A DNA stretch of 55,200 bases from Actinomycetales bacterium JB111 (GCA_900163555.1 FUHX01000064.1:1-55200), one strand, 5' to 3'; positions 11,215 to 19,950 are shown, counted from the stretch's first letter. Translations and numbers: made by a program. The notes: a model not told the origin generated them from the sequence alone.

Positions 11215-12003
11215 TCACACGCGGACGCCGGCGCGGTCCGCGAAGACCTGCCGAAGTTCCTTCTCGATGGCGAACACGCCCTCGTCCGTGCTGCTGCGCG
11301 GCCAGGGGATGTCGATCTCTCGGCGGTAGCAGATCCGTGACGGCGTGGGCGTGAGGACGACGACGTCGCTCCCCATCTGCGCGGCCTCGGCGATGTTGTG
11401 CGTGACGAAGACGATCGTGCGCCGCTCCTCCTCGCGGGACCACAGGCTGACGAGCTCGCGCCGCAGCTCCGCGGCGGTGATCTCGTCGAGGTGGCTGAAG
11501 GGCTCGTCCATGAGGAGGATCTCGGGCTCGTTCACCCATGCGCGGACGATCGCGGCCCGCTGCTGCATGCCGCCGGAGACCTGGGAGGGGTAGTGGTTCA
11601 TGAACGCGGTCAGGCCCGCCATCTCGAAGTACTTCTCGATGAGCTCGGGCCACTTCTCCTTCGGCTGGACGCCGAGGCCCTTGAGGCCGAACTCCGCGTT
11701 CTCCTTCAGTGTCTTCCAGGGCAGCAGTCGAGGACCCTGGAAGACGTAGCCCATCTTCCGGGTGAGGTCCGGGTGCTGCCGGATGTCCTTCCCGTCCACC
11801 GCGATCGTGTCGGCCGTGGTCGGAGTGAGCAGTCCGTTGATGATGTTGAGGAAGGTCGACTTCCCGCAGCCGGAGGGTCCGAGAAGGAACGTGAAGCTCC
11901 CCTTCTCGATCTCGATGTCGAAGTTCTCGTACACGATGTTGCGGTTCTTGGTCCGCGGCTGGTCGAAGGCCAGCGACACGTTCTTCAGCTCGATCTCTGC
12001 CAT
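11215..12003 (-). CDS. ABC transporter ATP-binding protein (SsuB/TauB type)
   Basis: A 262-residue nucleotide-binding subunit. Walker A is GPSGCGKST at residues 42-50, the signature is VSGGMQQRAAI, Walker B is EILLMDEPF, and the switch His lies in VFVTHNIAEA, all in normal order. Sequence style places it with nitrate/sulfonate/taurine importers. It is the only ATPase in the operon and is flanked by two different permease genes, so both permeases probably use it. Confidence 0.92.
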   Translation of the reverse strand: MAEIELKNVSLAFDQPRTKNRNIVYENFDIEIEKGSFTFLLGPSGCGKSTFLNIINGLLTPTTADTIAVDGKDIRQHPDLTRKMGYVFQGPRLLPWKTLKENAEFGLKGLGVQPKEKWPELIEKYFEMAGLTAFMNHYPSQVSGGMQQRAAIVRAWVNEPEILLMDEPFSHLDEITAAELRRELVSLWSREEERRTIVFVTHNIAEAAQMGSDVVVLTPTPSRICYRREIDIPWPRSSTDEGVFAIEKELRQVFADRAGVRV

Positions 12004-12024
12004 GGCAGGCTCCTTCGATGACGA

Positions 12025-12879
12025 CTAGTCGTGGTGCCGGGTGGTGCCGCTGTGGCGGCGGGCGCGGCGCTCGAACGTGCCGAACAGCCATCGGTCGGCG
12101 GCGAACCCGAGTGCGGCGAGGATGAGGCCCCAGGCGACGACCGGGGCGAGGAAGAGCTGGTCGTTCCAGTACTTCACGACGAGCCCGATGCCGCTCGGGA
12201 GGCCGACGACCTCCGCGATGATGACGACCTTGATGCCCAGGGCGAACGCGACCCTGCCGTTCGCGAGCATGAAGGGCAGGATCGCCGGCAGGTACAGGTC
12301 CTTGAAGGTGGACCAGGGCCCGGCCCGGTAGGACGCCGCCATCTGGATGAGCTCGGCGTCGATCGCCCGGGCGCCCTCTGCGGACCCGATGAACACCGGG
12401 GTGGTCAGCAGGACCACGAGCGCGACGACCGGCACGACGTCGCTGATCCCGAAGACCACGAGGAAGACGAACACCCACACGACGGAGGGGACCGCGAGCC
12501 CGATCCACACGAAGCTGTTCGTGAAGTCGTACAGCGACCTGATGCGTCCGGCGACGATGCCGAGCACCGTGCCGATGACGAAGGCGGCGACGAAGGCGAC
12601 GAGGAGGCGACCGAACGTCGCGCCCGCGTGGAAGTAGCTCGAGCCCATCGGGCTCTCGCCGAGGATGATCTTCCACATCTCGCTCGCCACGAGCTGGGGC
12701 GGCGGGTAGACGCGAGGGTTGTGCAGGACGACGTCGGTGACGAACCACCACAGCACCACGAGGGCGGCGAGGGGGATGACCGGCCTCAGCCAGCGCGGCA
12801 CGCGCCGGCGTCGGCCTGTCGCAGGAGTGGGAGCAGGATCGACGGCGAGCGTCGGGCTCTCCACGTGTGCGGCCGCCAC
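12025..12879 (-). CDS. ABC transporter permease (SsuC/TauC type), first
   Basis: A 284-residue permease with about six membrane segments (first near residues 33-52) and a coupling loop around PAILPFMLANGRVAFALGIK. It has a short charged N-terminal tail. It begins three bases after the upstream binding-protein stop, so translation is coupled. It is clearly different from the permease at 10455, which implies a heterodimer instead of a recent duplication. Confidence 0.88.
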   Translation of the reverse strand: MAAAHVESPTLAVDPAPTPATGRRRRVPRWLRPVIPLAALVVLWWFVTDVVLHNPRVYPPPQLVASEMWKIILGESPMGSSYFHAGATFGRLLVAFVAAFVIGTVLGIVAGRIRSLYDFTNSFVWIGLAVPSVVWVFVFLVVFGISDVVPVVALVVLLTTPVFIGSAEGARAIDAELIQMAASYRAGPWSTFKDLYLPAILPFMLANGRVAFALGIKVVIIAEVVGLPSGIGLVVKYWNDQLFLAPVVAWGLILAALGFAADRWLFGTFERRARRHSGTTRHHD

Positions 12880-12882
12880 GGG

Positions 12883-13884
12883 TCAGTCCGTCTCGGCGAA
12901 GATCGCGTCCTGATCCGGGACCGAGTCCACCAGGCTGCCCTCGCCCGCCTGGACGACCTCGTACACGGCGTCCCGCCACTCGTCGGTGTAGGCGTCCGAC
13001 GTCAGGTACCACTCGCCGTCGGCGAGCAGGGAGAGGATGCCGTCCGTCGTGGCCTCGTCCGCGTGCCAGCCGTCGCCCGATGCGAAGCGCGCGTACTCGC
13101 CGTCCTCGCGGAAGGCGTCGGGGTTCTCGCTCATCCACTGCACCGCCTGGTCGAGCCCGGCGATGACGTCGGCGACGGCGTCGGGGTTGTCCTCGATCCA
13201 GTCCGCGCGTGCCGTGGGGCCGTTGACGACCAGGGGGACGCCGTACTCCTCCTGCATCACCTCGGTGAAGCTGAAGACCGTCTCGAACTGGTCCATGTAG
13301 CGTCCGGCCGCGGAGCTGGCCGCGAACAGGAGGGCGGCGTCGATCTCGCCCCGCTCGAGCAGCGCCAGGAGGGCGCCCGAGTCGGCGGTGATGACGTCGA
13401 AGTCCTCCTCGGGGTCGTCGATCCCGAAGTAGGTGCGGGCGAAGACGTCGAACGAGGCCCACGTGCCCGTGCCGAACCCGGGGATCCCGAGACGCAGCCC
13501 CGCCAGGTCCTCGATCGACTGGTACTGGTCGGCGTCCTCGGCGCGGATGACGACACCGTTGTACATGTTGAGGGCTCCCGCGGTGGAGATGTAGCGGAAG
13601 TCCTCGCCCTCCGAGGCGAACTGCGCGGTGTCGAGGGGGCCGATCCATGCGATCTGCGTCTGGCCGGCGATGAGGAGGCTCTCGGCCTCCTCATACCCGA
13701 CCGTGGTCACCTCGACCTCCGTGTCGCCGAAGAATCCCTCGGCCTCGGCGATGAAGGCCGGGATGGCGGACGGCTCCACCGTGAGGACGACCGCGTCGTC
13801 GTCCCCGCCGGAGCCACAGGCCGCGAGCGCGGCGACGGGTAGTGCGAGCGCGGCCGCGGCGGCCAGCGTGCGTGCGTGTCTCAT
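12883..13884 (-). CDS. ABC transporter substrate-binding lipoprotein, second type
   Basis: A 333-residue lipoprotein with a clean signal peptide and lipobox (ALAAC, Cys about residue 22). The mature part begins VLTVEPSAIPAFIAEAEGFF and has IAWIGPLDTAQF and LGIPGFGTGTWASFDVF, typical of NMT1/phosphonate-like periplasmic binding folds. It has good AGGAGG translation initiation. It lies directly before the first permease and is probably the main ligand receptor. The downstream protein at 9388 resembles it only in fold class. Confidence 0.87.
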   Translation of the reverse strand: MRHARTLAAAAALALPVAALAACGSGGDDDAVVLTVEPSAIPAFIAEAEGFFGDTEVEVTTVGYEEAESLLIAGQTQIAWIGPLDTAQFASEGEDFRYISTAGALNMYNGVVIRAEDADQYQSIEDLAGLRLGIPGFGTGTWASFDVFARTYFGIDDPEEDFDVITADSGALLALLERGEIDAALLFAASSAAGRYMDQFETVFSFTEVMQEEYGVPLVVNGPTARADWIEDNPDAVADVIAGLDQAVQWMSENPDAFREDGEYARFASGDGWHADEATTDGILSLLADGEWYLTSDAYTDEWRDAVYEVVQAGEGSLVDSVPDQDAIFAETD

Positions 13885-13939
13885 GTCCGTGTCCTCCTGC
13901 TGTCGTCACCCCCGTGTCGGGGGGCGTGCATGGTGTGGG

Positions 13940-14611
13940 TCAGACGTGTCCGAACGTCTTGAGCGCCTCGGCGAGCGACATTCCGTCGGCGAGCGCGGCG
14001 CGCACCTCGATCTCGGTGCGCGTGATCGCCTCGGACCGGTCGAGGACCGTCTCGACGATCTCGTCGGGGATGACGACGACGCCGTCCTCGTCCCCGACGA
14101 CGAAGTCACCCGGGTGGACGACCACCCGGGACGTGGTGGCGCCCGGCAGGTAGACCGGGGCCTGGTGGCCTGTCACCTTCCACCGGCCGATCGACTGGAC
14201 CGCCGTCGTGTAGGTACCGAAGACGGGGAACTCGTGCTCGGTGAGCACGCGGGAGTCGCGCAGTCCGCCGTCGACGACGGCGCCGACCGACCCGCGCTCG
14301 CGCATGCCGAGCGCGATGAGCTCGCCGAAGTAGCAGACCCCGACGCCGCCGCCGGACCAGACCGAGATCTCGCCCGGACCGATGCCGTGGCAGGCCGTCA
14401 TCTTCTCCGGGTCGCCGGTGCCCTCGTAGGGGGCCATCTGGCCCTGGATCGTGTAGGCCCAGCCGGCGAGGCGCGAGCCCGTGATGCCCTGGACCGTGGG
14501 TGCGAGGCCCTGGTCGGGGTGGCCCATCTCGTCCAGGACGTCGGCGACGTTCGCCGCGTCGACGGCCAGGAACCGCTCCCGGATGGATGCCTTCTGCTCG
14601 TCTGTTCGCAT
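13940..14611 (-). CDS. RraA-family protein (HMG/oxaloacetate aldolase-decarboxylase type)
   Basis: A 223-residue member of the RraA-like fold. Most such proteins in catabolic operons are metal-dependent 4-hydroxy-4-methyl-2-oxoglutarate/4-carboxy-4-hydroxy-2-oxoadipate aldolases, which also decarboxylate oxaloacetate. The active-site signature is present as VVDGGLRDSRVL (DGGxRD, with the Arg-Asp pair), and GELIALGMRERG precedes it. With the aspartate-dehydrogenase-like gene in the same operon, oxaloacetate decarboxylation is an attractive but unproven role. A true RNase E inhibitor role is unlikely given the context. It has a good GAAGGAG start signal. Confidence 0.82.
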   Translation of the reverse strand: MRTDEQKASIRERFLAVDAANVADVLDEMGHPDQGLAPTVQGITGSRLAGWAYTIQGQMAPYEGTGDPEKMTACHGIGPGEISVWSGGGVGVCYFGELIALGMRERGSVGAVVDGGLRDSRVLTEHEFPVFGTYTTAVQSIGRWKVTGHQAPVYLPGATTSRVVVHPGDFVVGDEDGVVVIPDEIVETVLDRSEAITRTEIEVRAALADGMSLAEALKTFGHV

Positions 14612-14627
14612 GGGTGCTCCTTCGTTC

Positions 14628-15407
14628 TCAGATGCTCGGGATGAATCCGCCGTCGACCCGGACCTGGCTGCCGGTGACGTACGAGGCCTGTGTGCTTGCG
14701 AGGAACGCGACCATCGCCGCGAACTCCTCCGGGTAGCCGTACCGGCCGACGGGGATCGAGGCGGTGCTGGCCTTCGCGACCTCCTCGGGCGTGACGCCGT
14801 CGCGCTCGGCCTTCGCCCTGTCGAGGGCGAGGATGCGACCGGTCTGGATGCGCCCGGGGACGACCGTGTTGACGGTGACCCCGTCGCGGCCGACCTCGCG
14901 GGCGAGCGTCTTCGCCCACCCGACGAGCGAGAGGCGCAGCCCGTTGGAGATCGCGAGGTTCGGGATCGGGTTGACCACCCCCGACGACGTCGAGACGATC
15001 ACGCGCCCGAATCCCCGCTCGCGCATGCCCGGCAGGACGTGGCCCACGAGGTTGAGGACGGGGGAGACCAGCGAGGAGAAGTGCGACTCCCAGTCCGCGG
15101 CGGTCGCGTCGGTGGCCGGGGTGGGTGGCGGCCCGCCGGTGATGCCGACGAGGATGTCGATCGCCCCGAGGTCGTTCGTCGCGGACTCGACCGCGGTGGC
15201 GAGCGCGTCGGGGTCGGCGAGGTCGAAGGCGTAGGTGCGCAGGTTCGCGCCGGGCAGGGCCTCGGCCGTCGCTGCCAGCGCCTCGGCGGAGATGTCGCAG
15301 GCGGCCACGTTCGCCCCCTCCGCGGTGAGCGCGGTCGCGATCGCGCGTCCGAGCCCGCCCCCTGCCCCTGTGACGAGGGCGGTGCGCCCCTTGAGTCCTA
15401 GATCCAC
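14628..15407 (-). CDS. SDR-family oxidoreductase lacking the usual YxxxK
   Basis: A 259-residue short-chain dehydrogenase/reductase-like protein. The cofactor motif TGAGGGLG is at residues 13-20, and the C-terminal end VTGSQVRVDGGF is typical. Where classical enzymes have Tyr-x-x-x-Lys, this one reads LAISNGLR (Leu about 151, Asn about 155), so the standard catalytic Tyr and Lys are absent. It belongs to a known divergent SDR group carrying TGGPP instead of NNAG. Its reaction cannot be predicted, and it could be non-classical. The start is a GTG with an AGGTAGGAA ribosome region. It lies between the dehydrogenase and RraA genes. Confidence 0.85.
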   Translation of the reverse strand: MDLGLKGRTALVTGAGGGLGRAIATALTAEGANVAACDISAEALAATAEALPGANLRTYAFDLADPDALATAVESATNDLGAIDILVGITGGPPPTPATDATAADWESHFSSLVSPVLNLVGHVLPGMRERGFGRVIVSTSSGVVNPIPNLAISNGLRLSLVGWAKTLAREVGRDGVTVNTVVPGRIQTGRILALDRAKAERDGVTPEEVAKASTASIPVGRYGYPEEFAAMVAFLASTQASYVTGSQVRVDGGFIPSI

Positions 15408-15476
15408 TGCGTTCCTACCTTTCGGTTGATCGAGACGGGTGTGGCGCCGTTCGAGGACGGCGGTTCCGCCGGGCTG

Positions 15477-16316
15477 TCAGGTGCCGATGCGGAGGGGAGC
15501 GCGAAGCTTGCGCAGGAGCGCGAGCACGCTGAGGGCCGTGAGCCGGCCCGTCGCCGGGTTCTCCGACGGGATGTTCTCGATGCGGAGCTCGAGGCGGGCG
15601 GAGTCGGAGTCGACCTCGACGACGTGGGTGTTGCGAGTGAGGTCGGGGTCGGCCCACACCTCCATCTCCGTGCGGTCCGGTCCTACGCCGGCGAGCGAGA
15701 GCGCGACCGCCACGTTGAGGTTCGCGGGGAAGCCCTCGATCGCCTGCCGTGCCGTGCCGGAGAAGATCCGCACCGGTTCGGTGACGGTCGACAGGTCGAT
15801 GCCCTGCTCGACGAGGAACGGTGCGCCGACGAGTCCGCGCACCGGCTTGCGCGTGATCATGCGGACGGAGGCGACGGAGCCCTGGGCGGCGCCCTGGATG
15901 GCGTCGAGGCCGAGGATCGCGCCGGAGGGGACGTGGATGGTCGCGCCCGTCTCGGCCGCTTGGTCCACGAGGTCCCAGTTCGCGAGCAGCGCGCCCGCGC
16001 TCAGGGGGACGAGCGTGCCGCCACGCGCGATGACGGGCTCGGCGATCTCCCGGAACACCGCTGCCGGTGCGCACTCGATGACGAGATCCGCGCGCTCGGC
16101 GATCTCGCCGGCGTCGACGACGTCGGCGTCGGACCCGATCGAGGAGAGGTGGTCGCGTGCTCGGTCCGTCCTGCGCGCGCTGACGGCGGCGAGGTGGTAG
16201 CCGGGAATGTCCCCGATGCAGCTCGCGAGGACGCGTCCGATCGCGCCGAGGCTCGCGATGCCTACCTCGGTGACCCGACGCGGCGTGCGGGGAGCGGAGG
16301 AGTTCTCGGTGGCCAT
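15477..16316 (-). CDS. aspartate-dehydrogenase-domain (DUF108/NadX-like) oxidoreductase
   Basis: A 279-residue NAD(P)-dependent dehydrogenase-like protein. The N-terminal Rossmann part has LGAIGRVLASCI. The C-terminal DUF108 part shows the family pattern NLNVAVALSLAGVGPDRTEM, then ADPDLTRNTH with the conserved catalytic His, then ENIPSENPATGRLTALS. Family members oxidise L-aspartate to iminoaspartate/oxaloacetate or act on related amino acids. I chose the ATG at 16316 (GAGAGGGCAG upstream) over an upstream frame extension that lies in the operator region. First gene of the operon. There are no nadA/nadC genes nearby, so catabolism is more likely than NAD synthesis. Confidence 0.8.
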   Translation of the reverse strand: MATENSSAPRTPRRVTEVGIASLGAIGRVLASCIGDIPGYHLAAVSARRTDRARDHLSSIGSDADVVDAGEIAERADLVIECAPAAVFREIAEPVIARGGTLVPLSAGALLANWDLVDQAAETGATIHVPSGAILGLDAIQGAAQGSVASVRMITRKPVRGLVGAPFLVEQGIDLSTVTEPVRIFSGTARQAIEGFPANLNVAVALSLAGVGPDRTEMEVWADPDLTRNTHVVEVDSDSARLELRIENIPSENPATGRLTALSVLALLRKLRAPLRIGT

Positions 16317-16340
16317 GTCTGCCCTCTCGGGTGGTCCGAA

Positions 16341-16386
16341 CTCGGGCGTCGTTACCCGAGTTCCGTGGACCGTATACCGGATACGG
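16341..16386. promoter_or_regulatory. candidate operator region of the ABC/AspDH operon
   Basis: The 17-base element CCGTATACCGGATACGG (16370-16386) is an inverted repeat (CCGTAT/ATACGG) of the GTATAC kind often bound by GntR-family regulators. A second inverted repeat, CTCGGG...CCCGAG (16341-16360), lies between it and the gene start. No cognate regulator gene is adjacent. The rest of 16317-16604, between the divergent operon and the MFS gene, shows no gene. Confidence 0.45.
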
Positions 16387-16604
16387 CACACGGTGCAAGG
16401 GATCCGCATGAAGTCGTGGTCGGTCGAGAGGCCTCCGGCGTCGGTGCCGCCGAGGCGCCAGCGTGGTTCATGGACACGATCGGCGCGCCGCCCGCCCCGG
16501 CGTAACCTCGGGGCGACAGCGGGTGCCCGGCGCGCGCCCGCGTCCCCACGCCGCTCGGGTCACCCGTGCGGCGTCGGCGGTCGAGAGTGAGGAGGAGCCG
16601 GTTG

Positions 16605-18074
16605 ATGCCGGTCGAGAACGAGCCGAACCGGACGATGCAGGCCCCGGACCCGGCGCGGTGGCGCATCCTGGCGGCGATCCTCGGGGCGATCACCATGTCG
16701 CTGATCGCGGTGAGCATCGTCAACGTCGCACTGCCCTCGATGCAGACCGGCCTCGACGCCACCGGATCCGACCTCCAGTGGGTGCTCTCCGGGTACGCGC
16801 TGACCTTCGGCGTCGTGCTCGTGGCGGCCGGACGCGCAGGCGACGTCATGGGACGCGGCGGCATCTTCCTCATCGGTCTGGTCGTGTTCACGACGTTCTC
16901 GATCGTCTGCAGCCTGGCCCCCAGCGCGGACTGGCTCAACGTGGCGCGTTTCGGTCAGGGCGTCGGATCGGGCCTGCTCAACCCCCAGGGCGTGGGGATG
17001 ATCCAGCAGTACTTCCGCGGCGCGGAGCGGGCCCGCGCGTTCGGCTACCTCGGTGCCGCCGTGGGGCTGTCGGTCGCGGTCGGCCCACTGCTGGGTGGGT
17101 TGCTCATCGCCGTCGGCGGCCCTGAGATCGGATGGCGGCTGACCTTCCTGGTCAACGTGCCCGTCGGCCTCGCCACGATCGTCATGGTGCTGGTGTGGTT
17201 CCCCCGGCCGCTCATCCGACCACTCGGCCGGGCCGACCCGGCCACGCGAGCCGCACGCTCCCTCGATCCGCTCGGTGCCCTCCTGCTCGGCGCCGCGGTC
17301 CTGGCGATCCTGTTCCCCTTCATGGAGGCGGGCACCTCGCCGGCGATCTGGGTGCTCATCCCGGTGGGCCTGGTGCTCGTGCGCCTGTGGCTGTGGTGGG
17401 AGCGGCGATTCGCCCGCTCGGGCCGCAGCCCGATGGTCGACCTCAACATCTTCCGAACCAGGAGCTTCAGCAACGGCACGCTGATGATCGGCCTGTACTT
17501 CCTCGGCATGACCAGCGTGTGGGTGCTCGTCGCGCTGTTCATGCAGCAGGGCGCCGGGCGGTCGGCGATCGAGGCCGGCACCGTCGGGCTCCCCTCGGCA
17601 ATCCTGTCCGCGCTGGCCTCGAGCTGGGCGGGTCGGCGGATCCTCACCTACGGACGCGCACTCGTCGTCGGCGGTCTGCTCGTCGCACTGACCGGCCTGC
17701 TGCTGACGATCGGGGTCGTGCTCCTGCACGACGCCGTCGGTCTCAGCGTGTGGTGGCTGCTGCTGAGCCTGGCCTTCGTCGGTGCCGGCGGCGGGGCGGT
17801 GGTCAGCCCCAACCAGACCCTCACCCTGGCCGACGTGCCACTGCAGTACGCCGGCAGCTCGGGGGCGATCATGCAGACCGGGCAGCGCATCGGCACGTCG
17901 GTCGGCATCGCCGTCATCACCGCGGCGTCCTTCGCCGTGCTCGAGGTCAGCAGCTGGTCGGTCGCGGCGGCCGTCGGCTTCGGACTCATCGCCTGCGTCC
18001 TGCTCGCCGCCCTCGCCGTGGCGCTCAAGGACCTGCGCGACCGGCGGGGCGAAGGGGCTTCGCAGCAGAACTGA
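16605..18074 (+). CDS. MFS transporter, DHA2 (14-helix, EmrB/QacA-like) family
   Basis: A 489-residue integral membrane protein with about 14 hydrophobic segments, the length of DHA2 drug:H+ antiporters. The N-terminal part has IVNVALPSMQTGL and WVLSGYALTFG, the conserved first-helix and loop motifs of this family, and the motif-A-like GRAGDVMGRGG. The ATG at 16605 follows GAGGAGGAG. It stands alone and is divergent from the ABC operon. The substrate could be a drug or a metabolite. Proximity to the uptake operon does not prove a link. Confidence 0.88.
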   Translation: MPVENEPNRTMQAPDPARWRILAAILGAITMSLIAVSIVNVALPSMQTGLDATGSDLQWVLSGYALTFGVVLVAAGRAGDVMGRGGIFLIGLVVFTTFSIVCSLAPSADWLNVARFGQGVGSGLLNPQGVGMIQQYFRGAERARAFGYLGAAVGLSVAVGPLLGGLLIAVGGPEIGWRLTFLVNVPVGLATIVMVLVWFPRPLIRPLGRADPATRAARSLDPLGALLLGAAVLAILFPFMEAGTSPAIWVLIPVGLVLVRLWLWWERRFARSGRSPMVDLNIFRTRSFSNGTLMIGLYFLGMTSVWVLVALFMQQGAGRSAIEAGTVGLPSAILSALASSWAGRRILTYGRALVVGGLLVALTGLLLTIGVVLLHDAVGLSVWWLLLSLAFVGAGGGAVVSPNQTLTLADVPLQYAGSSGAIMQTGQRIGTSVGIAVITAASFAVLEVSSWSVAAAVGFGLIACVLLAALAVALKDLRDRRGEGASQQN

Positions 18075-18139
18075 GCGCGCGGGAGGCTGTGCTGTTCCAG
18101 CGTTGAACGACATCCCGATCGGCCGCGGTCCAGCTGAAC

Positions 18140-18168
18140 TTGACGGAACGGGAGGGACCACATAGGTT
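18140..18168 (+). promoter_or_regulatory. promoter of the isomerase-kinase-lacI operon
   Basis: TTGACG (18140-18145), a 17-base spacer and TAGGTT (18163-18168) form a good sigma-70 promoter. The operator copy at 18174-18185 falls over the predicted start of transcription, which suits a LacI-type repressor. Confidence 0.6.
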
Positions 18169-18172
18169 CCTC

Positions 18173-18186
18173 TGTAATCGATTTCT
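18173..18186. promoter_or_regulatory. LacI-family operator, copy 1
   Basis: TGTAATCGATTTCT shares 11 of 12 core positions with the perfect palindrome GTAATCGATTAC found upstream of the transporter genes (20998-21009). The A/T-rich core with a central CG is typical of LacI-family sites, and the only LacI gene nearby lies between the two copies. Confidence 0.65.
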
Positions 18187-18255
18187 CGGCAACGAAGCGG
18201 ATGCGACGATGATGTACATCTCCACGCGGCGTGACCACTCCGGAAGGGGCCGGTC

Positions 18256-18954
18256 ATGCACGGCGCACTGAGTCCAGAGGTGGCTGCGGCCAAACATCTG
18301 ATCACGCAAGAGATCCAGGCGCTCGTGCGGATGGGCGAGGTCATCCTGCCCGGGATCGAGCAGGCGGCCCGACTGGTGCGTTCGCGCAGGGGCAAGGTCG
18401 TGGTCTCCGGCCTGGGCAAGTCCGGCCTCATCGGTGCCAAGATCGCCGCCACCCTCGCCAGCACCGGTACGTCGGCCCACTTCGTGCACGCCGCGGATGC
18501 CCTGCACGGTGACTCGGGCGCGGTCAGCAGCGAGGACGTGGCCCTGCTCATCTCCAACTCGGGAACCACCGCCGAGGTGTGCCGCTTCGCCTCGATGCTC
18601 GGAGGCTGGGGCGTGCCCGTCATCGCCATGACCGGCGACGCCGGTTCGACACTGGCCCGTGCGGCCGCCGTCGTGCTGGACATTTCGGTGCCCGGCGAGG
18701 CCGACCCGCTGGGCCTGGCACCCACGTCCTCCTCGCTGGTGACCCTTGCCGCGGGGGATGCGCTGGCCGCCTGCCTGATGACCACAGCCGGGTTCACCGC
18801 CGCCGATTTCGGCGCGCGCCACCCCGGGGGAGCGCTCGGCGAGCGCACCGCTCCGACACGTGACTCCGCGCTCGGGTCGGGCGCGGCCTCGACGGCCGAG
18901 CATCCCGCCCCGCGCGATCCGGCCGCCGCCACGCTCGCCGAGGGGGCTCGATGA
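18256..18954 (+). CDS. SIS-domain sugar isomerase, KpsF/KdsD/GutQ type (D-arabinose-5-phosphate isomerase)
   Basis: A 232-residue isomerase-type SIS protein. Its core reads KVVVSGLGKSGLIGAKIAAT, then STGTSAHFVHAADALHGDSG, ISNSGTTAEV, PLGLAPTSSS, and HPGGALGER. This follows the KdsD/GutQ pattern motif for motif. Those enzymes interconvert D-ribulose 5-phosphate and D-arabinose 5-phosphate. The C-terminal CBS pair of KdsD is missing. Kdo synthesis is not expected in a Gram-positive actinobacterium, so a catabolic role (D-arabinose 5-phosphate to D-ribulose 5-phosphate) is inferred. Its stop overlaps the kinase start (ATGA). Operator and promoter lie just upstream. Confidence 0.85.
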   Translation: MHGALSPEVAAAKHLITQEIQALVRMGEVILPGIEQAARLVRSRRGKVVVSGLGKSGLIGAKIAATLASTGTSAHFVHAADALHGDSGAVSSEDVALLISNSGTTAEVCRFASMLGGWGVPVIAMTGDAGSTLARAAAVVLDISVPGEADPLGLAPTSSSLVTLAAGDALAACLMTTAGFTAADFGARHPGGALGERTAPTRDSALGSGAASTAEHPAPRDPAAATLAEGAR

Positions 18955-19877
18955 GCACGCCGTCGCAGCTCTGTGTCATCGCCTCATTCATGTACGACCT
19001 CGTCGTCACCGCGCCACGGCGACCCGAACCCGGGGAGACCCTCGTCGGCACGGACTTCGCCACGTTCGTCGGCGGCAAGGGCTTCAACCAGGCGGTGGCC
19101 GCCGCACGTACAGGGGCCACGACCGCCGTCGTCGGGCGCCTCGGCAAGGACCCGTTCGCCGAGGAGTTCCGGGAGTTCCTGCTCGCCGAGGGTATCGACG
19201 ACTCCGGGGTGCGTATCGACCCCGAGCACGGGACCGGGGTGGGTCTGCCCTACGTCCAGGAGGACGGGCAGAACTCGATCACCATCGTCCCGCGCGCGAA
19301 CCTCGCAGTGACCGAGGGCGACGTCGAGGCGGCCCGGGAGCAGATCGAGCAGGCGGAGGTCCTGCTCGTCGGCCTGGAGATTCCCATGCCCGCTGTCGTC
19401 CGCGCCGCGCAGCTGGGCCGCGCCGCCGGCACGACCGTCGTGCTCAACCCCGCGCCGTTCCACCCGGTCCCACCGGAGCTGCTCGACTCGGTCGACATCG
19501 TGGTGCCCAACGAGGTCGAGCTCCGCCAGATGGTTCCGGGTGTGCCCGACCCCACCGAGGCGGCTCTCGCTCTGCATGACCAGGTGGGCTGTGCCCTCGT
19601 GGTCACGTGCGGCTCTCAGGGCCTCATCGTCGTCGAGCGGGGGAGTGCGCGTACCGTCCCGGCCCACCGCGTCGAGGCCGTCGACACCATCGGTGCCGGT
19701 GACGCCTTCTGCGGCTGTCTCGGCGCCCGGCTCGCGCTCGGGGATCCGCTCGACGAGGCGATCGACTATGCCAATGCCGCAGCCGCGTTGTCGGTCACTC
19801 GCTCGGGCGGGGCGCCGTCGGTTCCTTCGGCCGCAGAGACCACCCGGTTCATTGACGGACGGAGCGCCGCCCTGTGA
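18951..19877 (+). CDS. ribokinase-family (PfkB) sugar kinase
   Basis: A 308-residue PfkB kinase. The substrate-side motif GGKGFNQAVAAARTGA is at about residues 43-58, and the ATP/anion-hole motif with the catalytic Asp is DTIGAGDAFCG near residues 245-255. Overall it is closest in style to ribokinase. Ribokinase phosphorylates ribose at O5 and can also accept D-arabinose, giving the 5-phosphate that the upstream isomerase would use. Coupling by the four-base overlap supports a shared pathway. No rbsD (ribopyranose mutarotase) is present, which slightly disfavours plain ribose use. Confidence 0.88.
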   Translation: MSTPSQLCVIASFMYDLVVTAPRRPEPGETLVGTDFATFVGGKGFNQAVAAARTGATTAVVGRLGKDPFAEEFREFLLAEGIDDSGVRIDPEHGTGVGLPYVQEDGQNSITIVPRANLAVTEGDVEAAREQIEQAEVLLVGLEIPMPAVVRAAQLGRAAGTTVVLNPAPFHPVPPELLDSVDIVVPNEVELRQMVPGVPDPTEAALALHDQVGCALVVTCGSQGLIVVERGSARTVPAHRVEAVDTIGAGDAFCGCLGARLALGDPLDEAIDYANAAAALSVTRSGGAPSVPSAAETTRFIDGRSAAL

Positions 19878-19950
19878 CGGGAGCGTGCGGAACGTCCCGC
19901 CCGCGGGAGATGAGGAATGATGTGCTCATCCACTGCCGAGGAGCGGCCCT

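Noticed and set aside
13940-14611. True RraA inhibitor of RNase E
   Set aside because: The DGGxRD aldolase signature and catabolic operon context favour an enzyme.
18256-18954. Isomerase as part of Kdo (lipopolysaccharide) synthesis
   Set aside because: No other Kdo genes, no CBS domains, sugar-catabolic operon and a Gram-positive host make this unlikely.
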